64,000 nt of DNA from Bemisia tabaci (GCF_918797505.1 NC_092795.1:23299131-23363130), one strand, 5' to 3'; shown: positions 32,513-42,426, counted from the first letter of the stretch. Notes: a model not told the origin generated them from the letters alone. Numbers and translations: made by a program.

Positions 32513-35500
32513 ATGTGTAATTTAGAAAACCCATCGCATTTTCTAAGTGTTATCCTTCCCTCGTTTTCCGGTGGTGACAGACACAATTATGGCGAATTCG
32601 TTGAATCATGTGAAACTATCATTTATTTTACCAAGCCTTTGCTTCGAGAGCAAGTAGTCTCTCAAATTTTAATTCCAAAATTAGCTTCAAATTTTAGCCA
32701 TAAATTAAACGCAAATTCCATTAATTCTTGGGAAACTCTCAAGCATGCTTTAATTTACAACTTTCAGAGTGATTTAAAGTCTAAGTTACGGGAAAATTTT
32801 GGTAAGTACTGTCCGCAGTGTCAAACTACAGAACATAATCATTTAAATTGTAAAATTTGGGTAAGTCTGAATGTAGACACTATTTCTGATGCTAAACCTC
32901 CTTGTGCATTCTCCATGGATGAACCTCAATATTGTCAAAGATTAATAGAAATGGTTTCTCCCAGAATTTCAAAACTTACTGAAAACGAATATGATTTCTT
33001 AATTAGTGTATTTAATTTCGTCAAAAACGCCCTTTCCGAGCAAGGTGCAGTATGCTTCTTTCTAGTCATAAGTGAAAAGTTACCTACAGTTATTAAAAAT
33101 AAAATTCCAGAAGACTCATTTGAAAATTTAGAAACTTTTATGGAGACTCTGAACAAGCAGAAGCAAAAGAAAACATCTTCAATTTCTAACTCAAAATTCG
33201 CATATCCAAATAGGAATGTAGGATTTTTATCAAGCTACAAATATGATTCAAATCTCGATCAACTTTCAAATTCCATTTCCAACTGTACTTCTATTTTTGT
33301 TCCTAAATCAAATTTTACATCAAATCCTGATTCTTTTTGTTTCGAAACTCCAGATCATCGATTAAATTCAGATTCAAATTTTAAAACTACTTTTAAGTCG
33401 ATCACTTCCTCAAATTCAAATTTTCATTCTAGTTTTAAGTCAAGTCGTTATTCAAACCCTGATTCAAATTCTCATACGAATTTTGATAGTATTAATTCAA
33501 ATTCTCCTTCAAACTTTGGATCAAATCCTGATACAGATATTGAACCTAGTCTTAAGTCAAAAAAGATTTTAAATTCTAATAATTTGAGGCCTTTGAACTC
33601 GCACTCAAATTCTCAATCTAGTTTTAAGTCCAATTCGCCTTCAAATCCTCATGATCTTTCGCCGAACTCTGATTTGCATTCAAATTCTAACTCTAGTTTT
33701 AAGTCGAAATCTGCTTCAAATCCTAATGATTTCAAGCCAAATGCTCATTCGCATTCATATTCTTACTCTAGTTTTAAGTCAACATTTCCTTCAAATCCTC
33801 ATCATATCGAGCCGAATTCTGATTCGCTTCATTCAAATTCTTACTCTAGTTTTAAGTCCAAATCTCTCTCAAATCATCATGATACTTCTTCGAATTCTGA
33901 TTCACATTCAAATTCTCACTCTAGTTTTAAGTCAAAATCTGCTTCAAATTCTAACGATTTCAAGCCGAATCCTCATTCACAGTCAAATTTTAACTCTAGT
34001 TTTAAGTCAAACTCTCCTTCAAATCCTTATGATATTAGGCCGTACTCCGAATCGCATTCAAATTCTGACTGTAATGTTAAGTCTAGTTTTACTTCAGATC
34101 CTCCTGAAGCGGATCCCACATCTAAAGAAGGTCAAAAACTCCCTTCTAATAATTTTAATGTTAATCTTAAGGAAAATCGAAATCAAAATAATTCTAATCA
34201 AATCAAAACTCTTAGTTTTAAGCAAACGTTGCATCAAACTTCATTGTCCGAAGATTCTTGCAAACGTACACTTAGTACTACTAGGCATAGCATAGATAAT
34301 CATAGTATCGATAAGCATAGTATTGATAATCTTTCCAATACTCTGAACTTATCTGAAAATACTACTTCTTCGCCTGATCCTTCGATCGATTCAAGCACTA
34401 CTTCCATGTGTCCCAACTTTAACCTTAGACCTACAGATTCTACCTTTGAACTCACCAAGTCATTGTTAAATCTTGATCTTAAATTTTCTATGAACAACTC
34501 AAGGTCATTACATTTAGATTCTAGCTCAAATTATGTTCATGAAAATCAAAATTTTCTCAAACCTGTGTACTCTGAAATTTCTTCTTCTGCTTCAAAATCT
34601 TCTATTAGCTATTCATCAAATAGTGACACTTTCAACTCTTCTAACGTTAATCCTATTACTTCAGACTCTAAAACATACGTTCTTGAAAATCGAAATTTAA
34701 TAACTACATTTTTCCCAAATTTAAAGACAAAACCTTCAAAAAGCAAAAACACTAACTCGCGTTCAAGTCGCATACATCATGATATTCAACAGCACCCAAG
34801 TTATCGCTCCCCTTCAACATTTGATAATCAGCAAAACTCAAGCTCGTTATATTTTCCTTATTGTAATTTTATCCCAAAATCTGATATCAACATTCGATTT
34901 AATCACCATCCGAATAACCCTCAAAAATCTGAAAATCAACGCTTTAAAGATAAAAGTAACAAGAACTCCAGTCCAAATTTGTATTTTCAACCATACAATT
35001 TAATCAAAAATTTTCAGAGAAATTCTGTCCCCAATCATCAATCCAAACAATTTCATAACAAAATACAGTCTAACTCCAAAAATTATGTTAGTTCCGGGGC
35101 TAAAAATAATCGCTCTGAAAACCGAGGAAGGACTTCAAAAGTTAAATCGCCTAATTCACATCCATCACAAAAATCGACAAAAAAGTCGCTCCCAAAACCG
35201 CAACACACTGGTAAAATTAAAGATGAAGTGTTAACTAAAACGCCCATAGTTTCCTCTCCTAACAATCTTAAATCCAATAAAACCACAAGCGAACGTTCTC
35301 TCGATAAATCAAAGTGTAATTCATGTTCTAACGTCAAAATTAAATTAGATCCAGCCATATTCATTTTCTCAGCTCTTTTTCTAAGCGAGTCCGTTTTCAT
35401 CACCACGCTACTGCACTTACTTCTGATCCTTCATTTTCTCCAAGATTCTGTTAAAATCTCTGACAACAGTGTTTTTAAGAAACTTTTAAACATGCTCTCC

Positions 35501-35671
35501 AACCTACCCTTTAAACTGCTCACAAAATTGCACTCATTCCCTAAATTTCACTCGGCAAATTTCAACGTAAATAATCATCACCCAGCTACGAACGAACATA
35601 AAAATGAAAACCCCAATTACATTCGAAAAAGTAATCAGCGATCTTCAACCTGCGTTTCTCACTCACATTAA
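32513..35671 (+). CDS. Gag-like protein of the LTR element
   Basis: A 1052-residue product from the first in-frame ATG (an upstream TTG would add three residues). Residues about 12-95 resemble the N-terminal/capsid region of gypsy-type Gag (LPSFSGGDRHNYGEFVESCE ... WETLKHALIYNF), which would bind RNA and assemble particles. A CCHC knuckle C-x2-C-x4-H-x4-C follows at C100, C103, H108, C113. From about residue 230 the chain is extremely Ser/Asn-rich, with six tandem 25-26-residue repeats (369-519) starting SSFKS. A basic Asn/Lys-rich part follows, then a hydrophobic stretch (about 949-980, AIFIFSALFLSE... LLHLLLILHFL) that could span a membrane, and a basic tail. No D[ST]G protease or YxDD motif. 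Odd points are the knuckle inside the first quarter of the protein and the C-terminal hydrophobic segment. A consensus splice donor GTAAGT at 32802 lies just before the knuckle. The frame is uninterrupted despite its length, suggesting recent selection or recent arrival. Confidence 0.85.
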   Translation: MCNLENPSHFLSVILPSFSGGDRHNYGEFVESCETIIYFTKPLLREQVVSQILIPKLASNFSHKLNANSINSWETLKHALIYNFQSDLKSKLRENFGKYCPQCQTTEHNHLNCKIWVSLNVDTISDAKPPCAFSMDEPQYCQRLIEMVSPRISKLTENEYDFLISVFNFVKNALSEQGAVCFFLVISEKLPTVIKNKIPEDSFENLETFMETLNKQKQKKTSSISNSKFAYPNRNVGFLSSYKYDSNLDQLSNSISNCTSIFVPKSNFTSNPDSFCFETPDHRLNSDSNFKTTFKSITSSNSNFHSSFKSSRYSNPDSNSHTNFDSINSNSPSNFGSNPDTDIEPSLKSKKILNSNNLRPLNSHSNSQSSFKSNSPSNPHDLSPNSDLHSNSNSSFKSKSASNPNDFKPNAHSHSYSYSSFKSTFPSNPHHIEPNSDSLHSNSYSSFKSKSLSNHHDTSSNSDSHSNSHSSFKSKSASNSNDFKPNPHSQSNFNSSFKSNSPSNPYDIRPYSESHSNSDCNVKSSFTSDPPEADPTSKEGQKLPSNNFNVNLKENRNQNNSNQIKTLSFKQTLHQTSLSEDSCKRTLSTTRHSIDNHSIDKHSIDNLSNTLNLSENTTSSPDPSIDSSTTSMCPNFNLRPTDSTFELTKSLLNLDLKFSMNNSRSLHLDSSSNYVHENQNFLKPVYSEISSSASKSSISYSSNSDTFNSSNVNPITSDSKTYVLENRNLITTFFPNLKTKPSKSKNTNSRSSRIHHDIQQHPSYRSPSTFDNQQNSSSLYFPYCNFIPKSDINIRFNHHPNNPQKSENQRFKDKSNKNSSPNLYFQPYNLIKNFQRNSVPNHQSKQFHNKIQSNSKNYVSSGAKNNRSENRGRTSKVKSPNSHPSQKSTKKSLPKPQHTGKIKDEVLTKTPIVSSPNNLKSNKTTSERSLDKSKCNSCSNVKIKLDPAIFIFSALFLSESVFITTLLHLLLILHFLQDSVKISDNSVFKKLLNMLSNLPFKLLTKLHSFPKFHSANFNVNNHHPATNEHKNENPNYIRKSNQRSSTCVSHSH
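33617..34069 (+). repeat. In-frame tandem repeat, 75-78-bp units within gag
   Basis: Six units beginning TCTAGTTTTAAGTC, spaced 75, 75, 78, 75, 75 bp. They encode SSFKSxSxSNPxD-type modules of 25-26 residues. Every length change is a multiple of three, so the frame is kept. The long open frame in another phase (33651-34295) is a shadow of this array. Confidence 0.9.
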
Positions 35672-35885
35672 TTCGTCTTCATTTCAATTCAACATACATT
35701 ACATTTCTTCTGTTTTCTCCAGACTATCTCCTTACGTCTTTATCTACATTCTATATTTTTAATCTTCTCTAAATTACCTCCATCATTCATGTATTCTATA
35801 CTAGTTCTTTATTTTTCAATTATCCAATTTCCTTTAAAAAAAAAAATTAAAATTTCTTCGAAATTTTAATTTTTTTTTCTCACAT
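35672..35885. other. 3' untranslated part of the LTR element
   Basis: Pyrimidine-rich, non-coding 3' leader between gag and the polypurine tract. It contains the 19-bp hairpin at 35838-35878 and no remnant of pol or env. Confidence 0.7.
35838..35878. repeat. Perfect 19-bp hairpin upstream of the polypurine tract
   Basis: Inverted repeat with arms 35838-35856 and 35860-35878 (AAATTTC and GAAATTT at the apex, A9/T9 at the base) around a TTC triloop, ending 7 bp before the polypurine tract. Confidence 0.85.
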
Positions 35886-35896
35886 GGAGGGAGGAG
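35886..35896 (+). promoter_or_regulatory. Polypurine tract
   Basis: GGAGGGAGGAG lies directly against the TG of the 3' LTR, the expected plus-strand DNA primer position. Confidence 0.9.
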
Positions 35897-36381
35897 TGTT
35901 GTGTGCCCCAACATGCCTATATCTATCTATACCTATATCTATCTATACCTATATCTATCTATACCTATCTTCCATCATCACTTACACCCTTACATTTATA
36001 CCTCATATCCGGTCTCAGGACATTCCACCTATTCGCATGCTTTCTCTTCTTACGTCATATCACCGGACTCTGCACTTTCTATCCCATCATTCCGCGCGGG
36101 GCCCGGACTATCACCCTCAACCCTTGCCCTTCATTCATATCTGGAGCCATTAGCTGGTCACCGTTATGAGCTAATGAGACCAGAGGATCCGATCGCCAGA
36201 GAGCCAGAAAAAGGACTCTGATTTTGGCGCTGGAGTCACACGCCCGGCTCTCGACCTCCGTAAGATAGCAGCTAGTTTTTGTCACCTCACCGTTCGTTCG
36301 CTTTTCAATACATAAGTTCGTTTCCGTATTTTGCCTTGCCTTCATTTTCCCTATATCCGGTACTACCCGCATTACACAACA
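35897..36381 (+). repeat. 3' LTR of the gag-only element
   Basis: 485 bp, starting TGTTGTGTGCCCC and ending ACACAACA, with three minisatellite units. Followed by the TTTT target duplication. Confidence 0.95.
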
Positions 36382-36385
36382 TTTT

Positions 36386-36940
36386 ATTAGAACTAAACTT
36401 ATTCGAGGTCATTGCGGGGACTTAGTGAGACCTCAATAGTTCAAAGCAGTGATTCGAACTGATCAACTTATGTCATGGAATTTCTTGTGCGAGTCAGGAT
36501 TTTTTTGACTGCAAAAGATCATTTGAACATACTCATTGCCAAGTGCATTGGCAACATTTAAAAAAAATGTACTCTTCAACACGCTTAGGTTGAATTTTTA
36601 AGTCATGTTTATTGATCTTGAGATTTCTGGTGATCTCTAGAAAAAGTAATAACATCAAAATTGAGATCTAAACTGATCCTGAAATTCCCTCTTACAGACG
36701 TATTAATGAGTAAAAAACAAGTATTAAAGTTTGTTATTCTTGGTATCTCCTAGAAAGTTTGCTCTGATTTAATTGAATTACACAATACTATCTGCAGCAA
36801 TGTTAATTTATTTCTTATATCCTGAGTCATCAGAGATGTTTGTAAGAATGAGCAAAGGATGGACAATTGGTTAATAATACGTTAAGAGATTTGTAAAAAT
36901 CTACTCTAGGAGATTATCTCTGTACTCACTGTGCTTCTCT
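36386..36940. other. Unassigned AT-rich region
   Basis: Flank of the LTR element; no repeat or exon recognised. Confidence 0.3.
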
Positions 36941-36945
36941 TTCAC

Positions 36946-37022
36946 CCCTCCAGCCTCCAATAATTGATGAGAGGGGCCATATTTGCTGTTTGCACGGGTA
37001 AAAATCTATCCTCATGGTTTCT
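36946..37022 (-). CDS. Candidate exon of cysteine-rich gene (third piece)
   Basis: Minus strand: acceptor TAATTTGGTTCAG before 37022, donor GG^GTGAAA after 36946. The open frame reads RNHEDRFLPVQTANMAPLIN then YWRLEG. If the exon at 37689-37801 uses its GTATGT donor and this one starts two bases later (37020), the reading phase is preserved across the junction. No domain recognised. Confidence 0.35.
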
Positions 37023-37517
37023 CTGAACCAAATTATTTTGATTACTTATGAATAGACTTGTAAAATCAGCAATACTGACTCCAGTAAATCGTAGGACTTC
37101 TAATGTCCACTTCTTTAGATTAATCACTGTCTCTTATTTTCAACCAAGAAAAAAATCGATGGAAATAAGTCGTATACTTAGAATCCAATCATTTATCATA
37201 GGAAAATACTGCTGCAATATTATTGTGCTTTCCTTGCTGCAGCATGTTGATAAAAAATCAATCAGTAATGGAAAAAGAGAAGGTACGCTACTGCAATTCT
37301 GGCATCTAAATCCAAAGTTTTTCCGGCTACCTAGTCAAATGTAGAGTGGAAATCTTAAGAGCCCTGTAGCATTTTTCCTACCTCGAATTTTCAACTGGCT
37401 TGCAGTTCCTGACTACTTCATCCTTCCATGCTATCACTTGTAAGATTATTTGAAAAATTCCTGAGAGCAAGAAAATTGCACATTTTCACGTGGAATTTTT
37501 AATGCGATTTTTAAACA

Positions 37518-37585
37518 CTGTTTATTGTACATAGACGAAAGAAACACCTAAGAGCCAAGTGAAACTTCTCCTCCGTACAGATGGT
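37518..37585 (-). pseudogene. Decayed duplicate of the 37.7-kb exon
   Basis: Minus strand 'gtacggaggagaagtttcacttggctcttaggtgtttc' is clearly similar to 'gtatggaggagcaaatttcacttgactctggtgtctttc' in the exon at 37689-37801. The frame is broken by TAG and the cysteine codons are lost, so this looks like a tandem exon duplication that has decayed. Confidence 0.5.
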
Positions 37586-37688
37586 ATGAACTTAACCAAT
37601 TAAGTTTGCATAGGTAACTTTGCTGTCATTACACTGTGCCTAAAAGCTTTACAAAATGAAAAAAACCAGCCAAAATTCAGATACATAC

Positions 37689-37801
37689 CTACTTTCAACA
37701 GATTTTCTATATTGGCAGTCATTACATGACGGACAATGAAAGACACCAGAGTCAAGTGAAATTTGCTCCTCCATACTGATCGTAAAAATCGTACTAGGAA
37801 T
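37689..37801 (-). CDS. Candidate exon of cysteine-rich gene (second piece)
   Basis: Minus strand: acceptor GGTTTCTTGTCAG, then an open frame in phase 0 reading IPSTIFTISMEEQISLDSGV and FHCPSCNDCQYRKSVE. Donor either GAAA^GTAGGT or AAGTAG^GTATGT. The C-x2-C-x2-C cluster suggests metal binding. Phase 0 entry matches the phase at which the upstream piece (38252-38565, second frame) leaves. No family recognised. Confidence 0.45.
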
Positions 37802-38251
37802 CTGACAAGAAACCGAATTAAATTAAGATGCACCATGTGCACAGAACTTGCATGCCACATAGTTTCTTTAATTCTTTTGATTTAATTTTTTTCACTTAGT
37901 TATGTTTAGCATTGCACATCAAATTAGAGGGTTCTCAGTAAGCTCCTCAGAAGCTCAGAACAGGCGAACTACAGATTTCTTTCAGGTTTCTAGTAGGATA
38001 TTTGGGAGTTAACCTAAGCCAGGAAAAAAATCCCTTCAATCTACCTACCGACAAGGTGTTTGCTGAATTAGCATGACCCCGATGTCATTGGAGGAGAGCG
38101 TCTAAAACATCACAAGAGACTCATATTCTGCCTAAGAATCACATTAAACATCGATGAATTCAATTATAAATTACGTCTACATTATTTTTCATTGCACTTA
38201 AATAGTGACTAAATTTTTTCTGTTAAAACAGAAGAAATGATACTGACCTAC

Positions 38252-38565
38252 CTTTGAATCGTCATATTTTTTTTTTATCTTCGTTAGTGGGAGATAAATT
38301 TCTTCGGAGGTGGATAAATCCATATTCACGGAGGTAGAAAAAGTTTCAGCTTGGTCACTGGAGTTGGAAGGTTTATAGCAACATTGCTACTAAAAACTGG
38401 TAAATTAGCACAGCTTTTGCACACAACGTAACATTTATTGTGCACACAAGTAAAGGAAAGTCTTTTGGTTGGCCAAGATGCAATACTAATATCACAGTTA
38501 GGACAGGACTCTGCGATATTATTGTGTTCGCAGCATAAAAGCTGGCCGGGTGACTTAGAGGCCAT
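38252..38565 (-). CDS. Candidate first exon of cysteine-rich gene, apparent frameshift
   Basis: Minus strand ATG at 38565 (an in-frame TAA lies 24 bp upstream) opens MASKSPGQLLCCEHNNIAES, then CPNC ... CVHNKCYVVCKSC, eight or more Cys in CxxC-like pairs, hitting TGA at 38326. A second frame overlaps it from about 38382 and reads SDQAETFSTSVNMDLSTSEE and IYLPLTKIKKKYDDSK straight into a strong donor AAAG^GTAGGT at 38252. The two frames look like one coding exon broken by a single indel (sequencing error, polymorphism or pseudogene). A zinc-binding role is inferred from cysteines only. Confidence 0.45.
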
Positions 38566-38699
38566 CACAAACGAAAAATCACTTGACACTTATCCATCTT
38601 CATATTTTAAACTATTATTTCTGTTGAGTGTACCGAGCGACCCAGACCAGACCACCTGCACTATTCTTATTTTCAGTTATTTTACTTAGGTAGGAGGGA

Positions 38700-39700
38700 A
38701 TCGGGGACAGTAGATATGAGAAGGGAATCGATCCCAAGGAATCCGAATTTCATGGTCCAGAAGCCCCCTTGGCTCCTCTTGGGAGACACAAAGGAGGTCC
38801 TCATTTCAAAAGTCGAGGTCTTTGTCTAAATTTTGAAATTATTGAATCGCCGCATTGTTATTGAAAGTATCAATATTATCAAAAGTATTGAAATTATCAA
38901 TAATTTCAATATTGAAAAATATGTTTTCCATGTAAACAACCCCGAGTAATCCGAATTTGACAGTCCTCTGGCTCCCCGGGGCTTTGCAGTCTGGTACAAG
39001 GGAGTCCTTAACTTGTAAATTCAAAAAGATTGAGATATCCCTCCCCCCTAAACCCCATCAGCAAAGCCACGGTAGGGGTACATAGGATCTAAAAAATTTT
39101 ATTCCGGTCCATTACCGAGGAAAGCATCTCTTTTCTCAAACCTCTACAACAACTAAGCGACCTAACATTTTGAAGAAAGCAGCTCTGTCCCCCAACTTCA
39201 GAGGTTCGTCCTTCATGCAAGGTAGGGGTTGGACTTTTCGGTGGCAATTTTGATCACCATTTTCCATAGTTCCTGATTTCGATAGAATAATTTCAAAATT
39301 TTCTTGAAAGCTCTAATTTTTAGGTTTCCAAATGACAATATTCTGGAATTGTTGTAGTCGATTCCCCTCTCATTCCTACAGTCCAGGACTTCATCCGATA
39401 CTAGGTAAGAGCCTGTTGCGGGTGTTCTAAGTCACTCTACGTTTTGACCCCTTTATTGAAAAATATGCACCTCGATTGCAAGATGTAAAAATCTCCAATT
39501 CTTCATTTTTTTTTACCTATTCATTTTTTAAGAAAACGAACTACAGTATCTTCTTGCAATTTTTTGTGAATTTTTCTGGGAACCTAGGAGGAGGAAATTT
39601 GTGTTAAATTTCAAAGAAAATTGTTTCCTGGTTTTCTTTCATATAATAAACCGTTGACGGAGACTTTTAACTGTATCAGTGCAAAGCAGTTGGAGTTACG
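38700..39700. other. Unassigned region
   Basis: Upstream of the cysteine-rich candidate (minus strand), so it could contain its promoter, but no core motif is clear. A short AT palindrome ATTGAAATTA/TAATTTCAAT lies at 38887-38910. Confidence 0.3.
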
Positions 39701-39726
39701 TGTTTTTTGACTGTGTATGTTGGTAC

Positions 39727-39838
39727 CTGTATTCTTTAGCAGATTTTGTATCAAGTCGTTTTGTCTTTTTGTCCATAGGTTATATTTGAAAGAAAGTCTG
39801 GAAAGGTACTCCTCTGCGCCAAAAGGAGCCTTCTTCAT
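39727..39838 (-). CDS. Candidate exon, product unknown
   Basis: Minus-strand ATG at 39838; the frame reads MKKAPFGAEEYLSRLSFKYN then LWTKRQNDLIQNLLKNT and meets the donor ACAG^GTACCA. The charged, non-repetitive composition is protein-like. It exits in phase 1, and the cysteine-rich candidate downstream has its own ATG and an in-frame stop before it, so the two may be unrelated. Confidence 0.3.
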
Positions 39839-39849
39839 TTGGATATTAT

Positions 39850-41980
39850 TTACCCTGCTTATAGAAATAAACCAAGAGATTGTCGATCAATAAAAATAAA
39901 TTAGTGAATAAATCATTGAAATGAAACGAATCCACTTCTAAAAGTCCCTTTTTTTGAGCCGTAATAAAATTGTTTTTTACTCATCAGCCAGCAAGACTGC
40001 ATTTTGTATCCATCTCCATCCCTTAAAACTGGAAGTAGGTATCCTTTTCCTTCTAAGGTATAGAATTATATCAGTAATAGTAGTGCTAAGTTTATATTTA
40101 ATAATATAAATAAAATTATTTTCCTCTACTTTAATTGAGTTGTATGTACCTATAATCGTTTCAAAGTTTAACTTATTTTTTTTACGTGGTTTGGTCTTCC
40201 TAATTTACTCTTCACTCGAGCTGATTTTGCAATGCAAGCACAGATGTCAGAGAAAAGAGGCTCCTAGTTTGGTGAAAGTAATACTAGCTATTTGTAAGTT
40301 CTTAGACTCAGAAATAAAAGAATGATCGTTTCTCAATTTGAGAGAGTTTGTTTTTTTCCCCCCTCCCTTAAAATAGCCTGTGCCATGGTAATGGCAACCC
40401 ATCTCTTATGGACTTTGACACTTTAGCTCAAAGACTTAGAGGGCAAGTGGAAAAAGAGTAGTTTTTGTTATTTCAAGAAATGCATGTTTAAAGTTTCAAA
40501 ATCACGCAGAGCTCTATTGAGGAAAGAAAGTTCAAACTTTGCTCGTTCAAACAAAGATGATAAAAAATTTGATTTTACTTAGTAGTGAATTTTTCGTATG
40601 ATATATTTTAAGACTAGTTGTATGTGAAATCATTAATATCTCAATTTTTTCAAGAACTGCACTTATCCCACTTTTCTTCCAAGCCTCTCTACTGAAGTAC
40701 CTAATTTATACTCACTTGTCTAAGTTCATATCAAAATTTTGGAGAAAATCATTCCTCCCTTGCCAGGTTCTGCATAATTTTGGCTTTCAGCAGCTGAACT
40801 CCTGTCCCTCCAAATAAAAGGGAAAGAATTCTTGTGCTAGTATCCAGTCCTACACCCGTCATAAAAAATTTAGAGGTCTCAGCATCAGTAACAGGACAAG
40901 TGAACTAATTTCTCGTCTAGTGGGCCTTGATTTTTTCCCTCTTTTTCCTAAATTCCAAAAACTGTTCAAGGCGTCATTTGAAAGGAACTTTGCAATAGGT
41001 CTTATCTACTTCTCTTATGAGCTTCATCATGGTGCATGTATTATATCAGTGACTACAGATCAAAAATGTGTAACTTTATTGGCTTGTTACTAAATTTGCG
41101 ATCATGCATGTTTTATGGCTTTGGAAAAAAAATATAATCAATGTATTTCCTTGAAATCCTCTTCGAATATTTTGACTGAGTGAATAAAATTTACTAAAAC
41201 TTCATTAAGAGGTGTTAATTTGTATTAATTTTTAAAGAAAGATACTTGAAACATGAGCAGGAATTTGCAACATCTCAATCTGAGGAACGGATTTTTTTAC
41301 TTTAGCCATCAATATGGATATGTCGCAGGCAAATAGTCAAATCAGGTATTTCATCAAATGCCCAAGCAGATAGTCAAATTTTGATGTTTTACCAAGACTC
41401 GTGAGTTTTTGACGAGGAATCATCTAGTTTTAATTAATTTGAAAATTGAAAGTAATAATGCATCAAAACTACCAACTTATCTTGTATTTTGCGCTCCGAA
41501 TGCTCCTCATATATTTTAACTTTCAGAATTTTAAAAAGTCTGTATTATGTGACATGCTGAAAATCCCGAGATGAGAGCTCGTTTAAAGGACTAGATTTAA
41601 TTTATTTACAATTGTTTGATACTAATTTTTACAAAATCTCCTTATCTACTTGAGAGAATAATTATTTTGTGTAAAATTAGCAAAATAATCGGAATTTCAA
41701 TCGAAATAAGATTATTTGACTATTTGCCTAGGCATTTAACAAAATGCCTGATTTAGTCAAATGCGACAAGTCCTGCGACAGATACGTATCCTCATGCTGT
41801 TACCACCAACAACTTCTAAAGCATGAACTGGAATGCCTCTCTTGCTTTTTCTGCTGGCTTTTAGAAAGCAGCGAGCAATGCGAGCATGGATGGAACCAGG
41901 AATTTCTTTTTTGAGGGAGGGCGAGGAGGCAAACTGACCATCCTTCTACGTCCTATCCTTGTTTATAAAATTTAAATAAA
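39850..41980. other. Unassigned AT-rich region, probable intron or intergenic
   Basis: No repeat family in this report is present and no exon is convincing over more than 2 kb, which is unusual for this repeat-dense window. Confidence 0.35.
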
Positions 41981-42014
41981 TCCGTGTGACTATCTACAGG
42001 AAAAGGCACATTGA

Positions 42015-42089
42015 TCCAAGAAAAAACTTTCCAATAGGTAGTTGCAAAAGATTGCTCTACCTATCCTATTGGAAAAGTTTTTTCTTGGA
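42015..42089. repeat. Compact hairpin, pre-miRNA-like
   Basis: Left arm 42015-42041 (TCCAAGAAAAAACTTTCCAA TAGGTAG) pairs with 42057-42089 almost completely, with one bulged base and a 4-base insertion near the loop; loop about 15 nt. It could be a small RNA precursor or a tiny MITE. Immediately followed by a poly-C tract. Confidence 0.6.
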
Positions 42090-42426
42090 ACAAGCGTACC
42101 GTGCCCCCCCCCCCCCCGTTATTTCCCACATGGGCGGAACTACTTTTGGAGGGTCAGAAGGACACCTCGTCAAGGGAGGTCTATGTGACAATATAAAAAT
42201 CATTCCTTCAAGGGGTATGTTGGGTTTTCCCCTGTTCCAAAGAGGGGGTCAGGGCCTCCCGCAGGAAAATGTCGAGAACTTGGGTCGTCTCAGGAACAAT
42301 TTTTTGCTGTTCTACCAACAAGTATAGAAATCGAATTAAAATTACAAAGGGAGGTGAAAAATATCCCGCAGACTTATTTAGAAAAATCTCATATTTTTCG
42401 GGAGGGACTGAGTAGATTCTTGGATC

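Larger units (their letters stand above)
31733..36381 (+). mobile_element. Gag-only LTR retrotransposon (non-autonomous)
   Basis: 4649 bp: LTRs at 31733-32281 and 35897-36381, each starting TGTTGTGT and ending ACACAACA. It is flanked by a 4-bp target duplication TTTT (31729-31732, 36382-36385). The primer-binding site lies one base after the 5' LTR, and a polypurine tract directly abuts the 3' LTR. The internal 3615 bp hold one 1052-residue Gag-like ORF and no protease, reverse transcriptase, RNase H or integrase. A 4-bp duplication with a tRNA-Ser-type primer fits the Ty3/gypsy lineage (17.6/297-like), but without pol the assignment is inferred. Outside the LTR minisatellite I count only two differences between the LTRs, so insertion is recent. 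It presumably uses enzymes from a related autonomous element. Confidence 0.95.

Noticed and set aside
32802..32807. Consensus splice donor GTAAGT inside gag
   Set aside because: No acceptor producing a sensible product was identified; a chance match within coding sequence is likely.
33651..34295. 214-residue leucine/isoleucine-rich frame overlapping gag
   Set aside because: It is a shadow frame produced by the 75-bp tandem repeat of the gag ORF.
38887..38910. AT palindrome as a possible regulatory hairpin
   Set aside because: Pure AT sequence of this length is expected by chance here.
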